Positions 1-5,878 of a stretch of 6,324 nucleotides of DNA are shown here, piece after piece (position 1 is the stretch's first letter; each line of letters begins with the position of its first letter). The stretch spans positions 1 to 6,324 of the forward strand of contig CAYWYB010000313.1 of assembly GCA_964462145.1 (NCBI GenBank). Reading direction: 5' to 3'. The position numbers and the translations under genes are program-made. The DNA is from GCA-2731375 sp964462145 (GTDB lineage: Bacteria; Pseudomonadota; Alphaproteobacteria; GCA-2731375). The notes beneath the pieces were generated by a model, which did no database searches, was not told where the DNA came from, and saw nothing but the letters and a program-made list of their open reading frames with translations.

Positions 1-1458
1 GCCCTGGCCGACGGCGCGATAGCCGTGCGGGTTACCGCCTATGACACCGCCGGCCAGAAGCCGGAGGAAACTGCCTTCATCGATGGCAGCGTTCTCAACA
101 ACAAACCCTTTGCCCAGGCGATTGAATCCCTCAAGCAGCGCCCCGCCTACCGGCAGGTGGACCGCCGTCTGGTCTATATCGACCCCGATCCTGAACAGGC
201 CGACGATGTGGGCCTGGGCGGCCCGCGCCGGGCACCCAGCATGATCCGGACCCTGAAGGGCGCGCTCTCGGACATTCCCCGCAACGAGCCGATCCGCGAC
301 GAGCTGGATTGGATCAATGGCTTCAACGTCCGGGTTGAACGTCTGAAAACCGTGCTGAACAGCGCCATGCCCCAGATCGGCGAACTGGTGGCGGAAGTTG
401 TCGGCGATGGCGGCGCGCGGCCGGTTGATCTGGAAAACATCGCCAAGTGGCGCGCCGCCGCCGGCCGTCTTGCCGCGGAACGGTCCGGCTATGCCTATGA
501 AGGCTATCTGCGTCTGCGGATCGAAGGGGTGATCGAGCGACTGGCGACGATCCTGGCGCAAGTCGCCTCGGCTCGGCCGGACCGGGTGGCAATCGAAGCC
601 TGGGCCGCGCGCTTGCGAAACTGGGCCAACGAGGCCGGGGTTTATCCGCGCAGTGGCGGCGGCAATGAAGCGGCCCAGGATGCCTTCCTGCGCGGCCTGG
701 ATGCGGACTATCGGGCCCGCCGGCTGCGCTTCGTGGTGCGCGCCCTGAACGAAATGTATGCGGCGTTTCGCGATACGGATACGACGGACGCGCTGGATCA
801 GATTAAGCGCCGTATCTACGATTTGCTGGAAGACTTGCGCCGCTGCCGCGATGCAGCGGTGTTAAGCCGCCGTTGCCGGGACATGGCCGCCGCCATTCAG
901 GTGGGACGGGAAGGCAATATCGGCGCCCTGATCGGTCTGGTGGCGGACGATTTCGGCTTGAGCGGCGTCGGCCATCGGGTTGACCGCGTGCTCGAGAGGA
1001 CCAGCAAATCAGTACTGCCCGAAGATGCGCAACAGGCCCTATTGCACAGTTTTCTCGGTTTTGCGTTCTGGGATGTGCTGGCCTTTACCGTGACTTCGTG
1101 GCGCGATGTGGGAGAGTTCGATGAAATCCGCGTCGACCGCATATCGCCCGACGACGCCAATAGCCTGCATCGCGGCGGCGAGGAAGCTATATTGAAGGGC
1201 GTCGGCCTGGGCCATTTCGCCGCCTTTTTCAGCCGCCGGCATCGGGAAAACGACTATCTATGGGGCCGTCTGCATGGGGCGGAGCGTCTGATTGACATCA
1301 TTATCTCCTCCGCCGAATTGGACGGTGCGGCAAAGGATATCAATGTGCGGGCGGTAAAAAAGCGTGCCTTCAACGCGATCCTGGACGCCGAAGCCATGCA
1401 TTTGGGTCTGAGCGCAGATCTAATCGCCGGTCTGCGTCAGGAGATCGCTGCCATTTGA
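1..1458 (+). CDS. Patatin-like phospholipase, DUF3376-type (5' truncated by window edge)
   Basis: This is the C-terminal part of a patatin-family lipid acyl hydrolase, which uses a Ser/Asp dyad to release fatty acids from membrane lipids. The reading frame is open from base 1, so the GTG at 25 is only the first possible start in view. The oxyanion glycine motif and the GxSxG nucleophile lie upstream. What is visible is FIDGSVLNNKPF, whose Asp (codon 82-84) matches the catalytic Asp of the patatin DG[GA] motif, here DGS. It is followed by a VDRRLVYIDPDPE stretch typical of long bacterial patatin-like proteins. A mostly helical, Arg-rich extension of about 430 residues follows, ending in NDYLWGRLHGAERLIDII (codons from 1249), a signature I associate with DUF3376 proteins. 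No signal peptide or membrane segment is visible in this part. It ends 51 bp before the hydratase gene, so partial co-transcription is possible. The family call is fairly secure; substrate and cellular role are unknown. Confidence 0.85.
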   Translation, partial: ALADGAIAVRVTAYDTAGQKPEETAFIDGSVLNNKPFAQAIESLKQRPAYRQVDRRLVYIDPDPEQADDVGLGGPRRAPSMIRTLKGALSDIPRNEPIRDELDWINGFNVRVERLKTVLNSAMPQIGELVAEVVGDGGARPVDLENIAKWRAAAGRLAAERSGYAYEGYLRLRIEGVIERLATILAQVASARPDRVAIEAWAARLRNWANEAGVYPRSGGGNEAAQDAFLRGLDADYRARRLRFVVRALNEMYAAFRDTDTTDALDQIKRRIYDLLEDLRRCRDAAVLSRRCRDMAAAIQVGREGNIGALIGLVADDFGLSGVGHRVDRVLERTSKSVLPEDAQQALLHSFLGFAFWDVLAFTVTSWRDVGEFDEIRVDRISPDDANSLHRGGEEAILKGVGLGHFAAFFSRRHRENDYLWGRLHGAERLIDIIISSAELDGAAKDINVRAVKKRAFNAILDAEAMHLGLSADLIAGLRQEIAAI

Positions 1459-1476
1459 AGTGCGGGTTGGTATAAA
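1448..1476 (+). promoter_or_regulatory. Candidate promoter of the hydratase-SDR-dehydrogenase operon
   Basis: An extended -10 element, TGgTATAAA, lies at 1468-1476. A weak -35 (CTGCCA, 4 of 6 matches, 1448-1453) sits 17 bp upstream of the TATAAA, inside the last codons of the patatin-like gene. Transcription would start near 1483, about 27 nt before the hydratase ATG. This was read by eye against the sigma-70 consensus. Read-through from the upstream gene is an alternative. Confidence 0.45.
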
Positions 1477-1494
1477 CTGCTGAAAACATGAAAC

Positions 1495-1500
1495 AGAGGA
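1495..1500 (+). promoter_or_regulatory. Shine-Dalgarno site of the enoyl-CoA hydratase gene
   Basis: AGAGGA lies nine bases before the ATG at 1510. It supports that start, which also gives an N-terminus (MPVELTRIEEFALITLNRPEA) typical of the crotonase family. Confidence 0.7.
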
Positions 1501-1509
1501 ACCATCATC

Positions 1510-2277
1510 ATGCCCGTTGAATTGACGCGGATCGAAGAATTCGCCCTGATCACCCTGAACCGGCCGGAAGCCTTGAATGCCTTGAGTGTTCAGGTGGTTA
1601 AGGATATCGGCGCGGCGATCGACGAGGCCGCCGCTTCTGATGCCCGGGCCCTGTTGATCACGGGCGCGGGCGAAAAGGCCTTTTGCGCCGGCGCGGATAT
1701 TTCCGAATTCATGGGCCGCAATATCGTTGAGGCCATCGCCGCGACCGAGCTGGGCCAGAACACTTTCGCCAAGCTGGATAGCCTGACCATACCGTCGGTG
1801 GCGGTGATCAACGGTTTTGCCCTGGGCGGCGGCTTGGAGCTGGCGACCGCCTGCACCTTGCGTGTGGCCACGGCGAATGCCAAGCTGGGCGTGCCGGAGA
1901 TCAAGCTGGGCCTGATCCTCGGCTATGGCGGTACCCAGCGTCTGCCGCGCCTGGTGGGCCAGGGCCGCGCCCTGGACATGGTCATGACCGGCCGCATGGT
2001 GGCGGCGGACGAGGCGCTTACGATGGGCCTGATCAACCGCGTGGTCGATGCCCCGGCGGTAGATGGCGCCATCGCCTACGCCCGCGAATTCGCCGGCTTT
2101 TCCCTGCCGGTCCTGCGCTATGGCCGCGAGGCGGTGATGCGGGCCGACCAGACCGCGCTTTCCGAAGGCCTGATGGTGGAGCGGGATTTGAACACCCTGG
2201 CGTTCCAGGGCGAGGATTCGACCGAGGGCGCGACCGCTTTTCTGGAGAAACGCAAACCGAACTTCAGGGACTGCTAG
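1510..2277 (+). CDS. Enoyl-CoA hydratase (crotonase family)
   Basis: The protein (255 aa) is predicted to add water to trans-2-enoyl-CoA, giving 3-hydroxyacyl-CoA, in the cytoplasm. It has the full crotonase layout: LNRPEALNAL near residue 16, the oxyanion-hole segment FCAGADI (58-64), NGFALGGGLELA (101-112) with Gly107 and catalytic Glu110, and GVPEIKLGLILGYGGTQRLPR (127-147) with the second catalytic Glu130. The Glu-Glu spacing of 20 equals that of Glu144/Glu164 in rat mitochondrial hydratase. The C-terminus FLEKRKPNFRDC also matches the classical hydratase ending. Both acidic residues are present, which favours hydratase over isomerase-only or dehalogenase relatives. Length is normal. It is the first gene of a three-gene operon, and its stop is 2 bp before the SDR start. 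Substrate chain length cannot be read from the sequence. Confidence 0.93.
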   Translation: MPVELTRIEEFALITLNRPEALNALSVQVVKDIGAAIDEAAASDARALLITGAGEKAFCAGADISEFMGRNIVEAIAATELGQNTFAKLDSLTIPSVAVINGFALGGGLELATACTLRVATANAKLGVPEIKLGLILGYGGTQRLPRLVGQGRALDMVMTGRMVAADEALTMGLINRVVDAPAVDGAIAYAREFAGFSLPVLRYGREAVMRADQTALSEGLMVERDLNTLAFQGEDSTEGATAFLEKRKPNFRDC

Positions 2278-2279
2278 GC

Positions 2280-3014
2280 ATGGCGAACGAGAAAGTCATC
2301 GCCATTACCGGTGCCAGCCGGGGTATCGGTTCGGGCCTGGTGGCGGAGCTGGCCGGGCGCGGCCACACCATCGGCTGTCTGTCGCGTAAGGGGCAGGGCC
2401 CGGAAGACCGCGAGGTATCCGGCGAGTTGATCAACCTGGCCTGCGACATGGAGGACGAGGCGCAGATCGCCGATGCCCTGAAATCCCTGGCTGAACAGGC
2501 CGGCCGGATAGATGTATTGGTCAACAATGCCGGCATGCATCAGGAATGCGTCAGTTCGGAGCTGGCGAAGGCTGACTTCGATCAGACCCTGGCCACCAAT
2601 ATCACCGGACCGTTCGTGGCTTGCCGCGAGGTCTATCCGTATATGGCCGCCCAGGGGGGCGGGCTCATTATCAACATTGGGTCGTTTTATGATCGACTCG
2701 GAATTCAGCGTAATTTGGCCTATTGCTGTTCCAAGGCGGCCTTGGGGGCGTTGACCCGCAGTCTGGCAGTTGAGTGGGCCCGCGATAAAATCCGAGTGCT
2801 GGATGTGGCGCCTGGTTTCGTGGCGACCGATCTGAACGCCGAGTATATGGCGCACGACAGTTTCAAGGCCTTTATCCGCCGCCGCATACCAACGGGCGAA
2901 GCCGCCAGTGTCGACGAGGTCGCCCGGCTGGTCGCCATGCTGGCAACAGAAGATCTGCCCTCTCTGACCGGCGAGACCATCGTCATGGACGGCGCCCAGA
3001 GCATTAATCAATAG
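2280..3014 (+). CDS. Short-chain dehydrogenase/reductase (classical SDR, FabG-like)
   Basis: This 244-aa NAD(P)-dependent oxidoreductase has every classical SDR element: the Rossmann motif TGASRGIG (10-17), Asp56 after the third strand, NNAG (82-85), and the catalytic tetrad Asn107, Ser135, Tyr148 and Lys152 (YCCSK). An APG motif lies at 177-179 and a C-terminal MDGAQ ends the fold. Ser35-Arg36-Lys37 after the second strand suggests NADP(H) rather than NAD(H); this is inferred from family rules. The ATG lies 2 bp after the hydratase stop, with a CAGGGA ribosome site (2265-2270) inside the hydratase gene, so translation is probably coupled. Between an enoyl-CoA hydratase and an acyl-CoA dehydrogenase, a natural role is oxidation of a 3-hydroxyacyl-CoA, but ketoacyl reduction or another alcohol/ketone step is equally compatible. 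Confidence 0.9.
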   Translation: MANEKVIAITGASRGIGSGLVAELAGRGHTIGCLSRKGQGPEDREVSGELINLACDMEDEAQIADALKSLAEQAGRIDVLVNNAGMHQECVSSELAKADFDQTLATNITGPFVACREVYPYMAAQGGGLIINIGSFYDRLGIQRNLAYCCSKAALGALTRSLAVEWARDKIRVLDVAPGFVATDLNAEYMAHDSFKAFIRRRIPTGEAASVDEVARLVAMLATEDLPSLTGETIVMDGAQSINQ

Positions 3015-3023
3015 GTACCCGTG

Positions 3024-4190
3024 ATGAAAGTTCTTGATCGTATCGACGCCTCGCTTGATCTGCCGGAAGAGGAACGCCTGTTGCTGGATGCCGTGTGTGC
3101 TCTATCCCGGGATCATCTGAAACCGCGCGCCGCCGCCTACGACCTTAGCGGCGAATTCCCCTGGGACAACGTGAATGAGATCACCAAGCTGGGTCTGAAC
3201 GGCATGTTTCTGCCCACCGAGTATGGCGGCGCCAAGATGTCCTATGTCAGCTATCTGGCCGCCATGCGCGAGATGGCCAAGGCCTGCGCCTCCACCGCCA
3301 TGGTCTGGGGCAATACCTTTCATGCGATAAAGCCATTTCTTAATTTTGCCTCGCACGAACAAAAGACCCGGCTGTTGCCGAGCATTGTCGACGGCGGCAT
3401 GGTTTCGCTGTGCATTACCGAACCCTCCGCCGGTTCGGACGCGACCAGCATGAAGACGCGGTTTACGCCCGACGGCGATGACATCATCATCAATGGCTCG
3501 AAGATCTTCATCACCTGCGGCAACCACGCGGATTTCTATGGCGTCTTCGGCAAATGGTCGGAAATTGAAAATGACCGGGCGGCGATCTCCATCGCCATTG
3601 TCGAAAAGGGCGCCGAGGGCCTGACCATCGGCGGCGAGGAAGACAAGATGGGCCAGCGCGCCGCGCCTATTGTTCCGCTGTCGTTCGATAATCTCCGCGT
3701 GCCACGGGCCAATTTGCTGGGCGAACCCGGCGATGGCTTGAAAATTCTGTTTTCCGCCCTGAATGAATCCCGCCCCTCCATCGCCGCCCATGCCCTGGGT
3801 ATCGCACGGGCCGCCTTTGAAGACGCTGTCGGCTATATTAATCAACGCCAGCAGTCGGGCCGCAATATCATTGAATTTCAGGGCATACAGTTCATGCTGG
3901 CCGATATGGCCACGGACCTGGCCATGTGTGAAAGCTGGCTGTGGCGGGTCGGCGCCATGTTGGATGCGGGCGAGGAGGACATCGGTATCGAAGCCTCGAT
4001 GCTGAAAATGCGTGCCTCCGACCTGGCCATGCGGATCACCACGGACGCGGTGCAATTATTCGGCGGCTATGGCTACACCAAGGACTATCCGGTGGAGCGC
4101 TACATGCGGGACGCCAAGATCACGCAGATCTATGAGGGCACCAACCAGGTTCACCGCCAGCTTGTCGGACGTTCATTTATCGAGAAGTAA
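3024..4190 (+). CDS. Acyl-CoA dehydrogenase (FAD-dependent)
   Basis: This cytoplasmic flavoprotein (388 aa) is predicted to introduce the alpha-beta double bond into an acyl-CoA and pass electrons to ETF. Both family signatures are present: CITEPSAGSDATS (130-142) and QLFGGYGYTKDYPVERYMRD (344-363). The N-terminal helical domain, middle beta domain (to about residue 230) and C-terminal helical domain are full length. The catalytic base is Glu371 in IYEGTN, the position used by medium- and short-chain enzymes, not the isovaleryl/long-chain position. I prefer the ATG at 3024 over the in-frame GTG at 3021 because it is the better codon and lies 8 bp after the weak AGG (3013-3015) that overlaps the SDR stop; the GTG start would add one residue. 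It is the last gene of the operon. Its 3' end overlaps the opposing GNAT gene by 14 bp. Acyl specificity is not readable. Confidence 0.93.
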   Translation: MKVLDRIDASLDLPEEERLLLDAVCALSRDHLKPRAAAYDLSGEFPWDNVNEITKLGLNGMFLPTEYGGAKMSYVSYLAAMREMAKACASTAMVWGNTFHAIKPFLNFASHEQKTRLLPSIVDGGMVSLCITEPSAGSDATSMKTRFTPDGDDIIINGSKIFITCGNHADFYGVFGKWSEIENDRAAISIAIVEKGAEGLTIGGEEDKMGQRAAPIVPLSFDNLRVPRANLLGEPGDGLKILFSALNESRPSIAAHALGIARAAFEDAVGYINQRQQSGRNIIEFQGIQFMLADMATDLAMCESWLWRVGAMLDAGEEDIGIEASMLKMRASDLAMRITTDAVQLFGGYGYTKDYPVERYMRDAKITQIYEGTNQVHRQLVGRSFIEK

Positions 4191-4701
4191 GATAGTCATC
4201 CCGGCTTAGCGAGAAGAAGCAGAGATCCAGGCCGTAGTGGAATTGCAGACCGCCTGATTGCAGGCCGATCTTGCCCAGGACCTGCTGCGAGCCGCTGTTT
4301 TCCGGGTGGGTGACAGCGACAATGGGATCGAAGGCAAATTCACGAAAGCCATAATCCAACACCCGGGCCGCTGCTTCCGTGGCCACGCCCTTGCCCCAGG
4401 CGGCGGTGATATAGCGATAGCCGATTTCGATCAGGCCGGTTGCTTCCAGGGGAAACAAACCGCACCAACCCAGCATCTTCCCCTCTCCGGCCCACTCTAC
4501 AGCCCAGATTCCGCCTGGTTCAGGCCAGCCCGAGGTGATCTTGTGCCGCCACATCTCCCGTTGCTCCGCCTCCACCGGTGCGCCATGGGGGAACAGATAA
4601 CGCCCCACGTCAGGGTCCATGTTCATGGCAACGCAGAATTCCAGATCATCCAAACGCCAGGGCCGCAGATGCAGGCGCGCGGTGTCCAGGTCAGGCAGCA
4701 C
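4177..4701 (-). CDS. GNAT-family N-acetyltransferase (RimJ/RimL-like)
   Basis: The protein (174 aa from GTG 4701) is predicted to move an acetyl group from acetyl-CoA to an amine, which may be a protein N-terminus, small molecule or antibiotic. Visible motifs are TARLHLRPWRLDD (7-19), IEIGYRYITAAWGKGVATEAA (91-111) holding the acetyl-CoA loop W-G-K-G-V-A, and HPENSGSQQVLGKIGL (132-147) with the conserved Asn135 and Ser138. These are typical of the Acetyltransf_3 subgroup. An ATG at 4773 would add 24 residues that do not resemble the family and would overlap the dioxygenase gene by 83 bp, so I chose GTG 4701 (11-bp overlap), where the domain begins. No clear ribosome site precedes this GTG, so translational coupling to the upstream dioxygenase is likely. 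Its stop lies within the convergent acyl-CoA dehydrogenase gene. The substrate is unknown. Confidence 0.85.
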   Translation of the reverse strand: MLPDLDTARLHLRPWRLDDLEFCVAMNMDPDVGRYLFPHGAPVEAEQREMWRHKITSGWPEPGGIWAVEWAGEGKMLGWCGLFPLEATGLIEIGYRYITAAWGKGVATEAAARVLDYGFREFAFDPIVAVTHPENSGSQQVLGKIGLQSGGLQFHYGLDLCFFSLSRDDYLTSR

Positions 4702-5560
4702 TGGCCGACGGCAGGGCGGTGCCCGTGATCTGACAGCGCCATAGGATGCGCCGGGCCTCTGGGTCAAAAGCATCGCGCCGATGCAGGGTGGAACGGTTGT
4801 CCCAGATCAGCACGTCGCCGGGCTGCCAGTGGTGCACATAGCAAAATTGATCGCCCACGCAATAATCCCACAGCCGGTCCAGCAGGGCCTCGCTGTCCGC
4901 CAGCTCGCGGCCCTTGATATAGGCATTGGTGCGCCGGCCCAGAAACAGCGCCTGGCGTCCGGTATCGGGATGGCGGACCACCACTGGGTGCGTCGCGCCA
5001 GGTGCATCGCGCACGTCGGTCACCGCGTCCATGCCCTTGCGCAGTTCGCCGGCGGAGGTATAGGAGGAATTATGCAAGGCTTGCGCATCCCGGATTTCCG
5101 CGGCCAGCTCCGCCGGCATCCGGTCCCAGGCCGCATACATATTGGCGAACCAGGTATTGGCGCCCTCGCTGGGCACCTCATGGCCATACAATACGGATGC
5201 CGTGGGCGGGATATCCAGATAGGTCATGTCGGAATGCCATTCCGCCTCGCCATATCCCAGGGCGCCGATGGCCTTGCCGTTTTCGACCACGTTGGAAATG
5301 ATCCACATGTTCTGGTCCTGATCCGCACCGGCATCCGCGCGCAGGTCCTTCTCGCTGCCGGGCGGCGGCTCCAACTGGCCAAAACGGGCGGCGAAGGCGG
5401 TCAGCTGCGTGGGCGTCAAGGTTTGGCCGCGAAACAACAGCAGGCAATGATCCAGCCAAGCCTGCTGAATGGCCGAGAAGTCCGCATCATCAATACCGGC
5501 GGCCAGATCAAGCCCGTCGATGCGGGCGCCAATAGTTTCATTCAGCGCTGTTATCTGCAT
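4691..5560 (-). CDS. TauD/TfdA-family Fe(II)/2-oxoglutarate-dependent dioxygenase
   Basis: This cytoplasmic oxygenase (289 aa) would couple oxidative decarboxylation of 2-oxoglutarate to hydroxylation of an unidentified substrate. The iron triad is His109 and Asp111 (EWHSDMTY) plus His260 (WDNRSTLHRRDAFD). Arg271, 11 residues after the distal His as in E. coli TauD, should bind the 2-oxoglutarate carboxylate, with Arg275 matching TauD Arg270. Thr136 (GANTWF) lies 27 residues after the first His, as Thr126 does in TauD. Glu105, four residues before that His, replaces the Asn that contacts sulfonate in TauD, so taurine is a doubtful substrate. I prefer the ATG at 5560 over the in-frame ATG at 5575: it follows a GGGGGA site, fits the family N-terminus and leaves a reasonable leader. 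It is the first gene of a two-gene minus-strand unit with GNAT. TfdA-like, alkylsulfatase-like or other oxidative roles all remain open. Confidence 0.9.
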   Translation of the reverse strand: MQITALNETIGARIDGLDLAAGIDDADFSAIQQAWLDHCLLLFRGQTLTPTQLTAFAARFGQLEPPPGSEKDLRADAGADQDQNMWIISNVVENGKAIGALGYGEAEWHSDMTYLDIPPTASVLYGHEVPSEGANTWFANMYAAWDRMPAELAAEIRDAQALHNSSYTSAGELRKGMDAVTDVRDAPGATHPVVVRHPDTGRQALFLGRRTNAYIKGRELADSEALLDRLWDYCVGDQFCYVHHWQPGDVLIWDNRSTLHRRDAFDPEARRILWRCQITGTALPSASAA

Positions 5561-5566
5561 GCCCAA

Positions 5567-5573
5567 TTCCCCC
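5567..5573 (-). promoter_or_regulatory. Shine-Dalgarno site that decides the dioxygenase start
   Basis: On the minus strand GGGGGAA (5573 to 5567) lies 7 nt before the ATG at 5560. The upstream in-frame ATG (5575) overlaps this purine run and has only CCATCAAAAT before it, with no ribosome site. This favours 5560 as the start. Confidence 0.6.
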
Positions 5574-5581
5574 ATATTTTG

Positions 5582-5592
5582 ATGGTAACCAT
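5582..5592. promoter_or_regulatory. Palindrome ATGGT-A-ACCAT over the dioxygenase -10/+1, possible operator
   Basis: Two perfect 5-bp arms flank a single central base. The element touches the end of the predicted -10 box and covers the predicted start site of the minus-strand promoter, a usual place for a repressor site. It is short, so chance is possible. Confidence 0.3.
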
Positions 5593-5619
5593 TGTACTCT
5601 GCCTTCCATCACATATCCA
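5591..5619 (-). promoter_or_regulatory. Candidate sigma-70-like promoter of the dioxygenase-GNAT unit
   Basis: Read on the minus strand, TGGATA (5619-5614, 4 of 6 matches to the -35 consensus) is separated by 17 bp from TACAAT (5596-5591, 5 of 6 matches to the -10). Transcription would start near 5584, leaving about 24 nt before the ATG at 5560 and too short a leader for the ATG at 5575. Assigned by eye; no known regulator is in view. Confidence 0.45.
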
Positions 5620-5628
5620 TATATCCAA
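5613..5628. repeat. Tandem 8-bp direct repeat ATATCCAT/ATATCCAA
   Basis: Two adjacent copies match in 7 of 8 bases and overlap the predicted -35 of the dioxygenase promoter. They could be half-sites for a regulator or a chance feature of AT-rich DNA. Confidence 0.3.
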
Positions 5629-5643
5629 TGTTCAGGGCAATAA

Positions 5644-5657
5644 TCCAAGAGCTTGGA
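5644..5657. repeat. Inverted repeat TCCAAG-AG-CTTGGA
   Basis: Perfect 6-bp arms flank two central bases. The element is centred about 66 bp upstream of the predicted dioxygenase transcription start, close to where LysR-type activators usually bind. No LysR gene is in the window. A protein-binding dyad is more likely than a terminator because no T-run follows on either strand. Confidence 0.35.
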
Positions 5658-5667
5658 CAACAATCCG

Positions 5668-5691
5668 AATCGTGAGGTCGGCCTTCCGATT
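5668..5691. repeat. Imperfect 24-bp dyad (AATCG ... CGATT arms)
   Basis: The outer arms AATCG (5668-5672) and CGATT (5687-5691) are perfect, and an inner AGG/CCT pairing continues the symmetry with one mismatch and wobble pairs. It lies 10 bp beyond the previous dyad. It could be a second operator or a weak hairpin. Confidence 0.25.
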
Positions 5692-5755
5692 TCAACTCGG
5701 CGCAACGCGCTGGTCTTTATGTCAGCGTTCACGAGATTTAATTATTGAATGGATA

Positions 5756-5821
5756 AAAATTGACAAATTATATTTAAAATTGTGAAATGTTAAAATGTTC
5801 TCGTAATTAGACTCAAAATTG
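5756..5821. repeat. Three AAAATTG direct repeats in the AT-rich segment
   Basis: AAAATTG occurs at 5756-5762, 5776-5782 and 5815-5821, spaced 20 and 39 bp apart, close to two and four helical turns. The first two copies share a longer pattern, AAAATTGnnAAAT. A near copy (AAAATG) lies at 5792. The regular spacing hints at same-face protein binding upstream of the rightward gene, but at 20% GC chance is a serious alternative. Confidence 0.3.
5760..5796 (+). promoter_or_regulatory. Possible promoter of the 140-aa protein gene
   Basis: A perfect TTGACA (5760-5765) has TGAAAT (4 of 6) at 17-bp spacing (5783-5788). An alternative extended -10, TGtTAAAAT (5788-5796), follows at a spacing too long for that -35. 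Either would give a leader of roughly 75-90 nt. AT-rich DNA makes such matches common, so this is tentative. Confidence 0.35.
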
Positions 5822-5865
5822 AATGATTTCTTTTTTATAGATAGCGTTCGCGTTTCTGCGTTATC

Positions 5866-5872
5866 GGAGGGG
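5866..5872 (+). promoter_or_regulatory. Strong Shine-Dalgarno site deciding the start of the 140-aa protein
   Basis: GGAGGGG lies just before the ATG at 5879, with 8 nt between GGAGG and the ATG. It is the best ribosome site in the window. It excludes the in-frame TTG at 5819 as the main start. Confidence 0.75.
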
Positions 5873-5878
5873 TTGATT

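Larger units (their letters stand above)
5576..5878. other. AT-rich intergenic region between two divergent genes
   Basis: No credible gene lies in these roughly 300 bases. GC content falls from near 50% beside the dioxygenase to 20% in 5761-5820, then partly recovers. The region holds the candidate dioxygenase promoter and palindrome, a tandem 8-bp repeat (5613-5628), dyads at 5644-5657 and 5668-5691, AAAATTG direct repeats (5756-5821) and a possible rightward promoter. The small open frames here lack ribosome sites or cross these elements. I see no tRNA, transposase remnant or rho-independent terminator. Confidence 0.7.

Noticed and set aside
1459..1509. Possible terminator between the patatin-like and hydratase genes
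   Set aside because: I found no stem followed by a T-run; the notable element in the gap is the TATAAA promoter-like box.
2274..3011. A 245-codon open frame on the minus strand opposite the SDR
   Set aside because: It mirrors the SDR gene almost end to end, has no family motifs and reads as low-complexity sequence. It is a GC-driven shadow of a gene with a complete SDR catalytic tetrad.
3102..4055. A 317-codon minus-strand open frame opposite the acyl-CoA dehydrogenase
   Set aside because: The translation is rich in Gly, His and Arg with no recognisable domain, while the plus strand carries both acyl-CoA dehydrogenase signatures.
4258..4728. A 156-codon plus-strand open frame opposite the GNAT gene
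   Set aside because: The opposite strand encodes clear acetyl-CoA binding motifs; this frame shows none and has no clear ribosome site.
4702..4773. Upstream ATG (4773) for the GNAT gene
   Set aside because: It adds 24 Arg/Pro-rich residues unlike the family and overlaps the dioxygenase coding region by 83 bp.
4781..5785. A 334-codon plus-strand open frame opposite the dioxygenase
   Set aside because: It lies antisense to a gene with an intact iron triad, and its translation has no known motif. It runs on into the intergenic DNA only because stops are absent by chance.
5819..5878. In-frame TTG start at 5819 for the 140-aa protein
   Set aside because: No ribosome site precedes it, the added residues come from AT-rich leader DNA, and a strong GGAGGGG directs the ATG at 5879.
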